NCBI GenBank assembly: GCA_037138595.1
Contig: JBAXIB010000018.1
Location: 7,739-71,738 of the forward strand
Direction of reading: 5' to 3'
Source: UBA4742 sp037138595
Lineage (GTDB): Bacteria; Actinomycetota; Acidimicrobiia; Acidimicrobiales; Acidimicrobilacustridaceae
Length of the DNA stretch: 64,000 nucleotides
The notes under the pieces were generated by a model. It was not told where the DNA came from. It saw only the letters and a program-made list of their open reading frames with translations, and searched no databases. The position numbers and the translations under genes were made by a program. Below are positions 25,865 through 34,217 of the stretch, one piece after another. Position 1 is the first letter of the stretch, and each line of letters opens with the position of its first letter.

Positions 25865-27250
25865 TCAACTTTCGCCAGCGGGCCGTAATCGAACTTTCGC
25901 ATACGCATCCAACGCACGCACGCGAGCCTGCGAGTGCTCGACTATCGGATGCGGGTAGTCCACGCCTAACTCGACACCCGCCATGGCTAAGTCCAGCGGC
26001 GCGTTTTCCCATGGCGCGTGGATTTCATCGTCCCGCAGTCGCGCGAGTTCGGGTATCCAATGGCGCAGGTAGGCACCTGACGCATCAAACTTTCGACTTT
26101 GGACAACCGGATTGAACACTCGGTGATAGGGCGACGAGTCAGGCCCAGTTCCCGCCACCCATTGCCAGTTCCCGACGTTTTGGGCAACGTCACCGTCCAC
26201 CAGCAAATGACGGAAATAGCGCTCGCCGATGCGCCAATCCACTAAAAGGTCCTTGACCAAAAACGACGCAACAATCATCCGCACCCGGTTATGCATCCAG
26301 CCAGTTGCGAGGAGTTGGCGAATCCCCGCATCGACGATCGGATAACCAGTAGTCCCAGACTTCCATGCCGCGATGTCGTCGGGATCATTGCGCCAGGTCA
26401 AGTGATCGAATGGCTCACGCATCGCGTGATGCGGAAATTCCGGCAGCTCGACGAGCAGATGTGCATACCAATCTCGCCACGCCAACTGACGAACAAATGC
26501 AGTCCTGCCCGCCGTCGACTCGCCGACGACATCACTCACCGTTCGCGGCGACAAGGTGCCGAACCGCAAATCGGTCGACAACAGCGACGTGCCATCTTCA
26601 GCTGGAAGGTCTCGGCGCGTTTCGTAATCGTCGACTCGATCGAGAAACGCCTCGAGTCGCGTCAGCGCCGCGGTTTCCCCTCCCGGACCAGACCCGCTGA
26701 CCTCGAGCGACGGGATCGAGTCGCCCACCTCAGCACTCACGCTCGCGTCGCCCGGCACCGGCCACTCATCCCATGGACGACGATGCCAAGCTTTGTAAAA
26801 CGGTGTGAATACCCGAGAGAGCGTTCCTTTGGCGGTCAATACCGTTCCGGGCGCATGCACCAACGAACCCCAGAATGTCTGTACCGGAATGGCTAACCCT
26901 TGTTCGACTTGCAGGTCCCGCCGCGCAGCAAACGGCGTGACGTCGGCATTCCAATAGGCCCGAGCCACCCCGAACCGGTGAACGGTTTCCGACACCAAGT
27001 CGACGGGATCGCCGTGCCGAACAAACAACCGGCCACCGTGACCTGCCAAGGTCTCGTCAAGCGCATGAAGATTGGCCAGAAGTTGCTGACGCCGAAACGA
27101 ACCCGCTCGGTCAAACAACCGGGGGTCTATGACGTACAACGCGACGACAACGTCGTGCTGAGCCGTCGCCGCTGACCACGCGGGGTTGTCCTGCAAGCGC
27201 AGATCGCGACGAAACCACACGAGGCCGATATCGCGAGTGGGTGTGTTCAT
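25865..27250 (-). CDS. phrB: Deoxyribodipyrimidine photolyase (class I)
   Basis: Light-dependent repair of cyclobutane pyrimidine dimers with FAD and an antenna chromophore. I start at ATG 27250 (MNTPTRDIGLVWFRRDLRLQ), 12 codons into the longest frame, since the family begins at this segment. The FAD/DNA-binding half is clear: TGYPIVDAGIRQLLATGWMH, RVRMIVASFLVKDLLVDW, NVGNWQWVAGTGPDSSPYHR, FNPVVQSRKFD. Length of 461 residues is normal. It is preceded on the same strand by the dehydrogenase-like gene. A cryptochrome/(6-4) enzyme is possible but the W-x-x-G-x-G-x-D-x-x-P-Y pattern fits the class I CPD group. Confidence 0.94.
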   Translation of the reverse strand: MNTPTRDIGLVWFRRDLRLQDNPAWSAATAQHDVVVALYVIDPRLFDRAGSFRRQQLLANLHALDETLAGHGGRLFVRHGDPVDLVSETVHRFGVARAYWNADVTPFAARRDLQVEQGLAIPVQTFWGSLVHAPGTVLTAKGTLSRVFTPFYKAWHRRPWDEWPVPGDASVSAEVGDSIPSLEVSGSGPGGETAALTRLEAFLDRVDDYETRRDLPAEDGTSLLSTDLRFGTLSPRTVSDVVGESTAGRTAFVRQLAWRDWYAHLLVELPEFPHHAMREPFDHLTWRNDPDDIAAWKSGTTGYPIVDAGIRQLLATGWMHNRVRMIVASFLVKDLLVDWRIGERYFRHLLVDGDVAQNVGNWQWVAGTGPDSSPYHRVFNPVVQSRKFDASGAYLRHWIPELARLRDDEIHAPWENAPLDLAMAGVELGVDYPHPIVEHSQARVRALDAYAKVRLRPAGES

Positions 27251-27296
27251 CGTGGTCAATCCCTTCGCGCCGTCCGGATCCATCAAGTCTGGACTG

Positions 27297-28316
27297 CTAG
27301 GCGAGCGGTCGCCCGAACGGAAGCTCGTCGCGCCAAGTGCTCATGAACGCTTCGGCCCGATAACACGCGCCCAGCAGCGGACCATCGTCATGGACCAACA
27401 CCTCATCAAGCACTGCCTCAATTGATGAGGTCAGCTCCAAGCGCGGGTCGGTCGTGGTCTCGGTCGGCCAGCCGGCAAACATCGAGCCAGACGTGCTTAC
27501 GAAATCGGGGATCACGACCACCTCGGCTCGCCGAAGCACGGCGAGTGCTTTGGCCGTTACTGGCACTGCTGCTGACGGGACAATGACGTTGGCCTTCACG
27601 CCACTCGCGACGGTGTGGTCGATGACTCCTGGCTTCGAGCCCACCACCAACACATCAACATCGTGCCCAAAAATGGTCCACGGCTTCGCGACTTCAGCGC
27701 CTAGGTCTTCGACCAATCCGACACCCTTGTCCGACCATGCCGTCAGCAATCGCTCGGCGTCGAACCCGCTTGGATCGGCAATTGAGCCGGCCGAAGTTGC
27801 CACCGCAACAACCCGGGCGCCTCGCTGGATGACCGCCGCAGCAATCGCCGCCCCTACGTCGTCGAGTCCTTCAATCGCCACGGTTCGTCCTTCAAGTCCA
27901 CCGGTTGCAAGGTCAGCGGCGATCGCGATTCCTAAGCTCGTCAATTCAGTGTGCAGTTCCCAATATGACTCGGGCCGAACATCCGCCGCGCGCAATGCCG
28001 CCAATTCGCTGGGGTCAACGCCTTTTGCCGCGTCGGTCGCGAACTGCCCGGATCGAACCAGCGGCTCGACTTCGGCCACAAATGCGGCCAGCGCCGCGTC
28101 CCGCCCTTCCGGAGTCGCATTGACCCCAGCCGATGCGCCACCAACCTTGCGATTGAAACTGGCGAATCGATAGGTCAGTGATCGGGCCAGAAGGTTTGCG
28201 CCGTCGACCAATATTTTCGGGGCTGACCGGGTAACACCCATCGACGGGGCGTCAGCGAAGTCATAAGCGATGAATGCGTCGGTTGAAGTCAGTTTCTGAA
28301 TGGTCACGCCTGGCAT
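27297..28316 (-). CDS. Glu/Leu/Phe/Val dehydrogenase-like protein lacking the catalytic lysines
   Basis: A 339-residue protein with the two-domain layout of amino-acid dehydrogenases. The Rossmann half is recognisable: VAIEGLDDVGAAIAAAVIQR, GARVVAVATSAGSI, NVIVPSAAVPVTAKALAVL and VVVIPDFVSTSGSMF. The catalytic half aligns with leucine dehydrogenase at SLTYRFASFNRKVGGASAGV, but the substrate-carboxylate Lys (TYK) is Arg50 and the catalytic Lys (GGGK) is Ser62. Either it uses another chemistry or is non-catalytic. The ATG lies 50 bases from the divergently transcribed L-2-hydroxyglutarate oxidase, whose product 2-oxoglutarate would suit a glutamate-related role; that link is inference. Confidence 0.82.
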   Translation of the reverse strand: MPGVTIQKLTSTDAFIAYDFADAPSMGVTRSAPKILVDGANLLARSLTYRFASFNRKVGGASAGVNATPEGRDAALAAFVAEVEPLVRSGQFATDAAKGVDPSELAALRAADVRPESYWELHTELTSLGIAIAADLATGGLEGRTVAIEGLDDVGAAIAAAVIQRGARVVAVATSAGSIADPSGFDAERLLTAWSDKGVGLVEDLGAEVAKPWTIFGHDVDVLVVGSKPGVIDHTVASGVKANVIVPSAAVPVTAKALAVLRRAEVVVIPDFVSTSGSMFAGWPTETTTDPRLELTSSIEAVLDEVLVHDDGPLLGACYRAEAFMSTWRDELPFGRPLA

Positions 28317-28366
28317 TGTGACATTCGCGAGGCGTTCTTCGACAAGCCGATGAGCGATAAGCCAAC

Positions 28367-29629
28367 ATGTCGCATGATCCGATCGCTCAAAGTCACCGGC
28401 AAGATCACGGGGCGGGACTCGTGATTGACAACGCTGACGTCGTCGTTATCGGTGCCGGGATTGTCGGGCTCGCATCAGCCCGAGCGATTCAACGACTGCG
28501 GCCGGACTTTGTGGTGGTCATTGTCGAAAAAGAGTCCAAAGTGGCTGCCCATCAAAGCGGGCACAATTCCGGGGTAATCCACGCCGGGCTTTATTACGCC
28601 CCCGGGTCAGAAAAAGCTGCGCTGTGCCGCCTCGGGCGCGACGAACTACTTGGTTGGTGCGACCGCAACGAGATTCCATGGCAACAATGCGGAAAAGTTG
28701 TCGTCGCCACCAATGCCGATGAAGTCCAGCGCCTGGCCACACTCGCTGAACGCGCCCGACAAAACGGCATCGAAGTTGAACACCTCGATCGCTCGCACCT
28801 GCGCGACTATGAGCCTCACGCCGAAGGACTTGCGGGACTCCGAGTCCCGTCGACAGCGATTGTCGACTATCGCGAAGTGTGCCGAGTCCTCGCGCTCCAC
28901 ATCGAACGCGATGGAGGACACCTCCTACTCAACAGTCCAGTGACATCGATCGCCCCGGTCGGTCGCGACCTCATCGTGCGAGCTGGGACGCACGAACTCC
29001 GCACTCGCCACCTCGCCAATTGCGCCGGCCTCGCGACCGATCGCGTTGCTCGACTCGCGGGCACGGAGCCGGGCGCAGAGATTTTGCCGTTTCGTGGTGA
29101 GTATCACGAACTCGTTCCGCACCGCCGACACCTTGTTCGTGGCTTGATCTATCCAGTCCCGGATCCTCAATTCCCGTTCCTTGGCGTGCATCTCACCCGC
29201 ATGATTGATGGCGGCGTCCATGCCGGGCCCAATGCTGTGCTCGCGCTTGCACGCGAGGGTTACCGCTGGCGCGACGTAAAAATCGCCGACGTCGCAACCA
29301 TGGCGGGAAGCAGTTCGACTTGGCGCCTCGCTCGTCGCCATTGGCGCACCGGAATGGGTGAGGTAGGGCGATCGCTTAGCCGCCGTCGGTTCGTCGAGGC
29401 GTTACAAAAACTGGTTCCTGAACTCCAGCTTGATGATCTCGTACCGAGCGCCAGTGGCGTTCGAGCCCAAGCAGTTGGCCCGGACGGAATCCTCCTCGAC
29501 GATTTTGCCTTCGCGGACAACCTTGAACCCAATGGTGCGCGATCAGTGCACGTCGTTAACGCGCCCTCACCAGCAGCGACGGCATCCCTGGCGATCGGAA
29601 ACGTCATCGCCCGTCGGCTGCTCGGCTAG
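28367..29629 (+). CDS. lhgO: L-2-hydroxyglutarate oxidase family FAD enzyme
   Basis: Oxidises L-2-hydroxyglutarate to 2-oxoglutarate and, in characterised homologues, passes electrons to the quinone pool. The N-terminal FAD fold is VVVIGAGIVGLASARAIQRL, followed by the family-specific HQSGHNSGVIHAGLYYAPGS, RGEYHELVP, LIYPVPDPQFPFLGVHLTR and the GVHAGPNAVLA segment. Length 420 residues matches LhgO. The start could be ATG 28367 or GTG 28421; the latter leaves only a few residues before the FAD fold, as in E. coli. Divergent from the dehydrogenase-like gene. A related DAO-family oxidase is the alternative. Confidence 0.88.
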   Translation: MSHDPIAQSHRQDHGAGLVIDNADVVVIGAGIVGLASARAIQRLRPDFVVVIVEKESKVAAHQSGHNSGVIHAGLYYAPGSEKAALCRLGRDELLGWCDRNEIPWQQCGKVVVATNADEVQRLATLAERARQNGIEVEHLDRSHLRDYEPHAEGLAGLRVPSTAIVDYREVCRVLALHIERDGGHLLLNSPVTSIAPVGRDLIVRAGTHELRTRHLANCAGLATDRVARLAGTEPGAEILPFRGEYHELVPHRRHLVRGLIYPVPDPQFPFLGVHLTRMIDGGVHAGPNAVLALAREGYRWRDVKIADVATMAGSSSTWRLARRHWRTGMGEVGRSLSRRRFVEALQKLVPELQLDDLVPSASGVRAQAVGPDGILLDDFAFADNLEPNGARSVHVVNAPSPAATASLAIGNVIARRLLG

Positions 29630-29639
29630 AACTCCTGTC

Positions 29640-30560
29640 ATGTCTACCGCTGGAAGCAAACGCGCGGTCTTTGCGGCGCTGATCGCCAATCTCGGGATCG
29701 CAGTGGCGAAATTCGCTGGATTTGCCATAACTGGCTCGGCGTCGCTACTGGCCGAAGCAGTTCACTCAGTTGCCGACACCGGCAATCAACTCCTGTTGTT
29801 GCTCGGCATTAAACGAGCAAAAAAGCCAGCCACGACCCGACATCCATTTGGATTCGGTCGCGAGCGATATTTCTGGGCATTCGTCGTTTCGATCGTGTTG
29901 TTCACCCTCGGTTCGGTCTTCGCCATCTTCGAAGGCGTCAACAAATTGACGCACCCGCATGCGCTTGAGTCGCCAACCATTGCCATCGTGATTTTGGTCA
30001 TCGCCTTCGGCCTCGAAGCGTTTTCGTTTCGAACGGCCCGCCAAGAATCCAACACCATTCGCGGTACACGAACATGGCCAGCGTTCATTCGGGAGTCAAA
30101 GACCCCCGAGCTTCCCGTTTTATTGCTGGAAGATTTCGGTGCGCTCCTTGGGCTGGCGATCGCGCTCGCGTGCGTGCTGCTGTCGATGGCCACCGGTTCG
30201 TCGAGTTGGGATGGTCTCGGTTCGTGTCTCATCGGTGCGCTTCTTGGCGTCTTTGCTTTCGTGCTCGCGGTAGAAATGAAAAGCTTGTTGCTCGGTGAAG
30301 CGGCATCGGACGAAGACGTAGCCGCGATTGAAAAAGCAATTGACCAGTCACCAATGGTCGTTAGCTGCATTCACTTGCGCACCCAGCACTTCGGCCCAGA
30401 CGAGTTGTTGGTCGGGGCCAAAATCGAATTCATCTCTGACCTCACGATGGCCTCGCTCGCCGCGGCGATTGATGACGTCGAACGGCGAATCCGCAGCGCA
30501 GTTGCTGCTTCATGCGTCATCTATCTCGAGCACGACATCAAACGCGCCGAAGCCGAGTAA
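29640..30560 (+). CDS. Cation diffusion facilitator (CDF) family metal transporter
   Basis: Secondary exporter, probably of zinc or another divalent metal, in the cytoplasmic membrane. The 306-residue protein starts at ATG 29640, ten bases after lhgO. It shows the helix II motif AEAVHSVADTGNQ (His-x3-Asp) and the helix V motif VLLLEDFGALLG (Asp), PFGFGRERYFWAFVVSI, and a C-terminal cytoplasmic domain with HLRTQHFGPDELLV. The PFGFGRERYFW segment and the Glu-Asp pair resemble the ZnT9-like branch. Lying among three other metal-related genes in the window, it likely contributes to metal balance, but its substrate is not determinable. Confidence 0.88.
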   Translation: MSTAGSKRAVFAALIANLGIAVAKFAGFAITGSASLLAEAVHSVADTGNQLLLLLGIKRAKKPATTRHPFGFGRERYFWAFVVSIVLFTLGSVFAIFEGVNKLTHPHALESPTIAIVILVIAFGLEAFSFRTARQESNTIRGTRTWPAFIRESKTPELPVLLLEDFGALLGLAIALACVLLSMATGSSSWDGLGSCLIGALLGVFAFVLAVEMKSLLLGEAASDEDVAAIEKAIDQSPMVVSCIHLRTQHFGPDELLVGAKIEFISDLTMASLAAAIDDVERRIRSAVAASCVIYLEHDIKRAEAE

Positions 30561-30602
30561 CAACAGCCCGGAATTCGCGCGCTCACCAACTACCGTGACT
30601 CC

Positions 30603-31001
30603 ATGGCCGTGGATGCTGCAGTACGCGAACAATTGCAAGCGCTTGGTTCATTTATCCGGACCCAGCGGCAGCAAGCACAGATGTCCTTGCGCGACCTCGC
30701 TGACCTCACCAATGTCAGCAACCCGTATTTAAGCCAAATCGAACGCGGCCTTCACGAGCCGTCGATGCGGGTACTCAAGGCAATTTCTGATGCCTTGAAC
30801 GTATCGATCGACACCTTACTGATTCGGGCTGGCGTCATCGACGATTCAGGATCACACCCGAGCGGTGCTGACGATCGCGACGCCCCTGCGGGCGTTGATA
30901 CTGCGGCGGCAATTGCCAATGACCCCGCACTCGACGAAAGCCAGCGGCGCAGCCTGCTTGCCGTGTATCGCAGCTACGTCAACGCCAAGGGACAAAGGTG
31001 A
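30603..31001 (+). CDS. XRE-family regulator preceding a phasin/HBHA-like gene
   Basis: DNA-binding protein of 132 residues. The helix-turn-helix is at about 18-72: FIRTQRQQAQMSLRDLADLT, NVSNPYLSQIERGLHEPSM and VLKAISDALNVSIDTLL. The SNPYLSQIERGL pattern is the one I recall for regulators placed directly before HBHA in mycobacteria and before the lipid-droplet phasin-like protein of rhodococci. The C-terminal half is Ala/Asp-rich with a final helix (DESQRRSLLAVYRSYVNAK). The gene starts at ATG 30603 and is followed by a 16-bp palindrome that is a likely operator. Sequence repeats of that site (CAATTGCAAGC, 30630-30640) occur near its own start. Confidence 0.9.
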   Translation: MAVDAAVREQLQALGSFIRTQRQQAQMSLRDLADLTNVSNPYLSQIERGLHEPSMRVLKAISDALNVSIDTLLIRAGVIDDSGSHPSGADDRDAPAGVDTAAAIANDPALDESQRRSLLAVYRSYVNAKGQR

Positions 31002-31015
31002 GTGGCGCATGTCAC

Positions 31016-31031
31016 GCTTGCAATTGCAAGC
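31016..31031. promoter_or_regulatory. Perfect 16-bp palindrome, candidate operator for the XRE regulator
   Basis: GCTTGCAATTGCAAGC is identical to its reverse complement. It lies 15 bases after the regulator stop and about 90 bases before the phasin/HBHA-like start, where a promoter is expected. The eleven-base half CAATTGCAAGC recurs at 30630-30640 inside the regulator gene. Autoregulation or control of the downstream gene is inference. Confidence 0.6.
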
Positions 31032-31121
31032 ATTAGGTTGACGTTTCATGCATTGCTTGGCATAGTTAGCGCAGTGCCTTTCGAACCCCCGGAAGGCGAT
31101 CACTTCCGAAAGGACTCCACC

Positions 31122-31493
31122 ATGGCCACTACTGCTACTTCCGCCATGAACACCCTCACCAATGGTCAACAGAAGGCGCTCGACGCCATTGTCAGCGCCC
31201 AGGCACCTGTTGTTGCTTATGTCCGCAAGGCCGTTGACTTCGTTGAGAGCACGATTCCCGAACTGCCAACCCGTGAACTGGGCGAGAAGCTTCCGAGCCT
31301 CAAACAATTCGTTGACAATCAGTTCCTTTTTGCCACGCGCATGCTCGAAACAAATCACACTTTTGTTCTCGAATTGCTTGAGGCAACCAAGCCAGTTGCC
31401 GAAAAGGTCATTGTGCAAAAATCAGCGGTCGGCATTCGCAAGGTAGCGAAGACTCCGGCTCGCAAGCGGTCGACGACTCCCGTCGCCGCTTAA
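31122..31493 (+). CDS. Phasin/HBHA-like small protein with basic tail
   Basis: A 123-residue protein starting at ATG 31122 with AAGGA upstream. It is largely helical and amphipathic (QKALDAIVSAQAPVVAYVRK; VDFVESTIPELP; NQFLFATRMLETNHTFVLEL) and ends in a Lys/Arg/Pro/Ala tail (RKVAKTPARKRSTTPVAA). The combination of an XRE regulator followed by a short helical protein with a basic tail matches mycobacterial HBHA and the rhodococcal lipid-droplet protein by arrangement. Binding to PHA or lipid inclusions, or to nucleic acid through the tail, is likely; adhesin function is less supported. Followed by two hairpins. Confidence 0.8.
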   Translation: MATTATSAMNTLTNGQQKALDAIVSAQAPVVAYVRKAVDFVESTIPELPTRELGEKLPSLKQFVDNQFLFATRMLETNHTFVLELLEATKPVAEKVIVQKSAVGIRKVAKTPARKRSTTPVAA

Positions 31494-31496
31494 GAC

Positions 31497-31525
31497 CTGG
31501 GTCGGTACTCCCCCTTCCGACCCAG
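31497..31525 (+). terminator. Hairpin just after the phasin/HBHA-like gene
   Basis: CTGGGTCGG (31497-31505) pairs perfectly with CCGACCCAG (31517-31525) around an 11-base pyrimidine-rich loop, starting four bases after the stop codon. There is no U-tract, so it may be an RNA-stability element or part of a two-hairpin terminator. Confidence 0.5.
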
Positions 31526-31568
31526 ACCCAGACCCCAGCCGCCTTCCCCCTGTGCGGCGACTGGTCTC

Positions 31569-31596
31569 CCAAGAGGACCCATTTGGGTCCTCTTGG
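31569..31596 (+). terminator. Strong hairpin, likely transcription terminator
   Basis: CCAAGAGGACCC (31569-31580) and GGGTCCTCTTGG (31585-31596) form a perfect 12-bp stem with an ATTT loop. It is followed by TCGTTACGG, without a long U run, as is common for high-GC terminators. It separates the phasin/HBHA-like gene from the peroxiredoxin promoter region. Confidence 0.75.
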
Positions 31597-31654
31597 TCGT
31601 TACGGCCTCGTTTCGCATGGCGCGATCCTTGCCGACACAAAGATTTTATGAATT

Positions 31655-31673
31655 CCTGACAAAACTTGTCAGG
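31655..31673. promoter_or_regulatory. Inverted repeat upstream of the peroxiredoxin gene
   Basis: CCTGACAA-AAC-TTGTCAGG is a perfect 8-bp inverted repeat with a three-base spacer, 62 bases before the peroxiredoxin ATG. AT-rich flanks and spacing are those of a dimeric repressor site. The half-site recalls Rrf2-type (IscR-like) operators, but I cannot assign the regulator. Confidence 0.55.
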
Positions 31674-31735
31674 TATTGGAACATTGCGCGTACAGTGGCA
31701 CCTCAATTGCTTCCACAATCTCGAGGAGAACCATC

Positions 31736-32365
31736 ATGGCTGTTCGACTGGGCGACGATGCCCCGAACTTCACCGCTGTCACCACCCAAGGCGAACTGAA
31801 CTTCTACGACTGGAAAGGCGACAGCTGGGCGGTCCTGTTTTCGCACCCGAAGGATTTCACGCCGGTCTGCACCACCGAACTCGGCATGGTGGCGCGCCTC
31901 AAGCCTGAATTCGATCAACGAAATGTCAAAGTGATCGGATTGAGTGTCGATCCGGTTGAATCGCACCTCGAATGGGAAAAAGACATCGAAGAAACCCAAG
32001 GCACCGCGGTGAATTTCCCGATGATCGCCGACCCTGACCACGGCGTTTCAGATCTCTACGACATGATTCAGCCGAACGCCAGCGACACGCTCACCGTTCG
32101 ATCAGTGTTCGTGATTGGTGCGGACAACAAGGTGAAACTCATCTTGACCTACCCCGCAAGTACCGGCCGAAATTTCGTCGAGATCCTCCGCGTCATTGAC
32201 TCGTTGCAGCTCACTGCCAATCACAAAGTCGCGACACCGGTCAATTGGAAAAACGGTGAAGATGTCATCATCGTTACCGCCGTTTCCAATGAAGAGGCGA
32301 CCGAAAAGTACGGATCGTTCACCACGGTGAAGCCCTACCTGCGGACAGTTCCGCAACCGACGTAA
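31736..32365 (+). CDS. 1-Cys peroxiredoxin
   Basis: Reduces hydrogen peroxide and organic peroxides. The start is ATG 31736 with GAGGAG upstream; product 209 residues. The peroxidatic Cys45 is in HPKDFTPVCTTELG, preceded by the WAVLFSHPKD strand, and the family-specific PVNWKNGEDVIIV occurs in the C-terminal part. I see no other Cys in the protein, so there is no resolving Cys and it belongs to the Prx6/1-Cys group that depends on an external thiol. A symmetrical operator candidate lies upstream, suggesting stress control. Length and motifs are regular. Confidence 0.96.
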   Translation: MAVRLGDDAPNFTAVTTQGELNFYDWKGDSWAVLFSHPKDFTPVCTTELGMVARLKPEFDQRNVKVIGLSVDPVESHLEWEKDIEETQGTAVNFPMIADPDHGVSDLYDMIQPNASDTLTVRSVFVIGADNKVKLILTYPASTGRNFVEILRVIDSLQLTANHKVATPVNWKNGEDVIIVTAVSNEEATEKYGSFTTVKPYLRTVPQPT

Positions 32366-32433
32366 CTCACGATAACCCGCACGCTTAGCGTGATGTCGAT
32401 ACATCCGCTTGGCTACAAAAACCTGACCAACCC

Positions 32434-33303
32434 TTAGTCGAATACAACAGTGCGGCCGGCGTAGGTCAACACCCGATGGTCAAGGTGCGCTCGAACCGCA
32501 GAGGCCAACACCATAGATTCGAGATCGCGTCCTCGTCGCGCCATCGTGGCTGGTGTATCGGCATGCGATACGCGTGCCACGTCTTGAGCGATGATCGGGC
32601 CTTCGTCGAGTTCGGGGGTCACGTAATGGGCGGTCGCACCAATGAACTTGACCCCCCGTTCCCATGCCTGGCGATAGGCGTTAGCCCCAACAAACGCCGG
32701 CAAAAACGAATGGTGAATATTGATCGTGCGAGCGCCGAACTCGGCGCAAAACTCTGGCGGAAGCACCCGCATGTAACGCGCTAAAACGACCAAATCGGGC
32801 TGCGCTGTTCGTAAGTGGTCGATGACGGCGGCTTCTTGAACCGATCGACTTTCACGATCGTTTCCAGCAACCGCTTCGTGGTGAAAGGCGACGTCGAATC
32901 GAGATGCGGCCAAGGATTGTTCAGGTCGATCAGCAATGATCACGTCAATCGACGCCGGCAGGTCACCGGTTGCGCAGCGGCCGAGCAAATCATAAAGGCA
33001 GTGCCCCTGATCAGATACCAGCACTGCTAAGCGAGCATTGGGACGCGGAACTCGAAGATCCCAAGTCATCGACCAACGGCGCGCCACCGGCTCGAAACTC
33101 TCGCGTAGATCCGCCTGCGTGCGCTCATGGTCAAAGGCCACCCGCTGCAGAAAAACGCCGTGCTCGACATCGCTCGTCTGGCCCGCTTCGACGATATTTC
33201 CGCCTACCGATGCCACCCAAGCCGAAACGTCCGCGACTATTCCCGGGCCATCGGCACATTCCACTAACAACACCGCACGTTGCACAGGTTCGAGCGTAGC
33301 CAT
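32434..33303 (-). CDS. purU: Formyltetrahydrofolate deformylase
   Basis: Hydrolyses 10-formyltetrahydrofolate to formate and tetrahydrofolate, balancing one-carbon pools. The 289-residue protein has an N-terminal ACT domain (LLVECADGPGIVADVSAWVA) and a C-terminal formyltransferase-type domain with LVVLARYMRVLPPEFC, TINIHHSFLPAFVGANAY and GATAHYVTPELDEGPIIAQD, which carry the Asn-His-Asp catalytic set. It converges with the peroxiredoxin gene and diverges from the ABC ATPase gene. Start ATG at 33303 is standard. The ACT domain distinguishes it from GAR formyltransferase PurN. Confidence 0.96.
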   Translation of the reverse strand: MATLEPVQRAVLLVECADGPGIVADVSAWVASVGGNIVEAGQTSDVEHGVFLQRVAFDHERTQADLRESFEPVARRWSMTWDLRVPRPNARLAVLVSDQGHCLYDLLGRCATGDLPASIDVIIADRPEQSLAASRFDVAFHHEAVAGNDRESRSVQEAAVIDHLRTAQPDLVVLARYMRVLPPEFCAEFGARTINIHHSFLPAFVGANAYRQAWERGVKFIGATAHYVTPELDEGPIIAQDVARVSHADTPATMARRGRDLESMVLASAVRAHLDHRVLTYAGRTVVFD

Positions 33304-33403
33304 CGCGAGTCGTTTCGTTCACTCAGGTCGCCGGATACACCGACACCCTCATAGGCTGGTGTTTTCGTATTTGCCAGTCGACACGACGACAAGAGGAAAC
33401 CGA

Positions 33404-34180
33404 ATGACGGTCACCGATGCTGCCGCTCCGCCCCCACCAGGAGGTCCTACCGCGCAAGCCTCAGCCGCACGCGCTATTTCAGCATCCAAGGTTTATGGCA
33501 CCGGCGACACCGAAGTGCGCGCGCTCGATGACATCACGATCGCATTCGAACGCAGCGCGTTTACGGCGATCATGGGCCCCTCGGGTTCCGGAAAGTCGAC
33601 ATTGATGCATTGCATCGCCGGCCTTGACACCCTCACCTCGGGTCAGGTGTTTATCGGCGAGACCGACCTCAGCCGATTAAGCGAAAAACAGCTCACGCTG
33701 CTTCGTCGAGATCAAATCGGGTTCGTGTTTCAAGCATTCAATCTCGTGCCAACGCTGACGGCTCGCGAAAACATCACGCTTCCAATGGACCTCGCTGGCG
33801 TTAAACCTGACACCGCATGGCTTGACCAGGTCATCGATACCGTCAAACTTCGCGATCGACTCAACCATCGACCAAGTGAATTATCCGGCGGCCAACAACA
33901 GCGCGTTGCCGTAGCACGGGCGCTGGCCAGTCAGCCCAGCATTATTTTCGCTGATGAACCCACCGGAAATCTCGATTCGAAGTCGGGCAATGAAGTGCTC
34001 GATTTCATGCGTCATGCGGTTAACGAGTTTGGTCAGACCATCGTCATGGTTACTCACGACCCGAGCGCCGCGGGTCATGCCGACCGCATCGTGTTTCTCG
34101 CCGATGGCCGAATCGTCGACGAGATGATTGAACCAACCGCGGGGCGTGTCCTTGATCGCATGAAGCAATTCGGCGAGTAG
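33404..34180 (+). CDS. ABC transporter ATP-binding protein (MacB/LolD type)
   Basis: ATPase partner of the following FtsX-type permease. The start is ATG 33404 with AGAGGA upstream; product 258 residues. Motifs: Walker A MGPSGSGKST, Q-loop GFVFQAFNLVPTLTARENI, signature LSGGQQQRVAVARAL, Walker B IIFADEPTGNLDSKSG and the H-loop TIVMVTHDPSAAGHADRI. The N-terminus is a short Pro/Ala-rich stretch. The NLDSKSG and NLVPTLT wording places it in the MacB/LolD/FtsE-like group, which exports or mechanically transmits to envelope targets rather than importing. 37 bases separate it from the permease. Confidence 0.95.
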   Translation: MTVTDAAAPPPPGGPTAQASAARAISASKVYGTGDTEVRALDDITIAFERSAFTAIMGPSGSGKSTLMHCIAGLDTLTSGQVFIGETDLSRLSEKQLTLLRRDQIGFVFQAFNLVPTLTARENITLPMDLAGVKPDTAWLDQVIDTVKLRDRLNHRPSELSGGQQQRVAVARALASQPSIIFADEPTGNLDSKSGNEVLDFMRHAVNEFGQTIVMVTHDPSAAGHADRIVFLADGRIVDEMIEPTAGRVLDRMKQFGE

Positions 34181-34217
34181 CGCTCCTTATGAACACATTC
34201 GCCGCCGACATGGCTTT

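Noticed and set aside
27454..28173. Plus-strand frame opposite the dehydrogenase-like gene
   Set aside because: Ser/Thr/Ala-rich shadow; the minus strand shows the Rossmann fold.
32380..32392. CACGC-TTA-GCGTG stem between peroxiredoxin and purU
   Set aside because: A five-bp stem without a U-tract is too weak for a terminator call.
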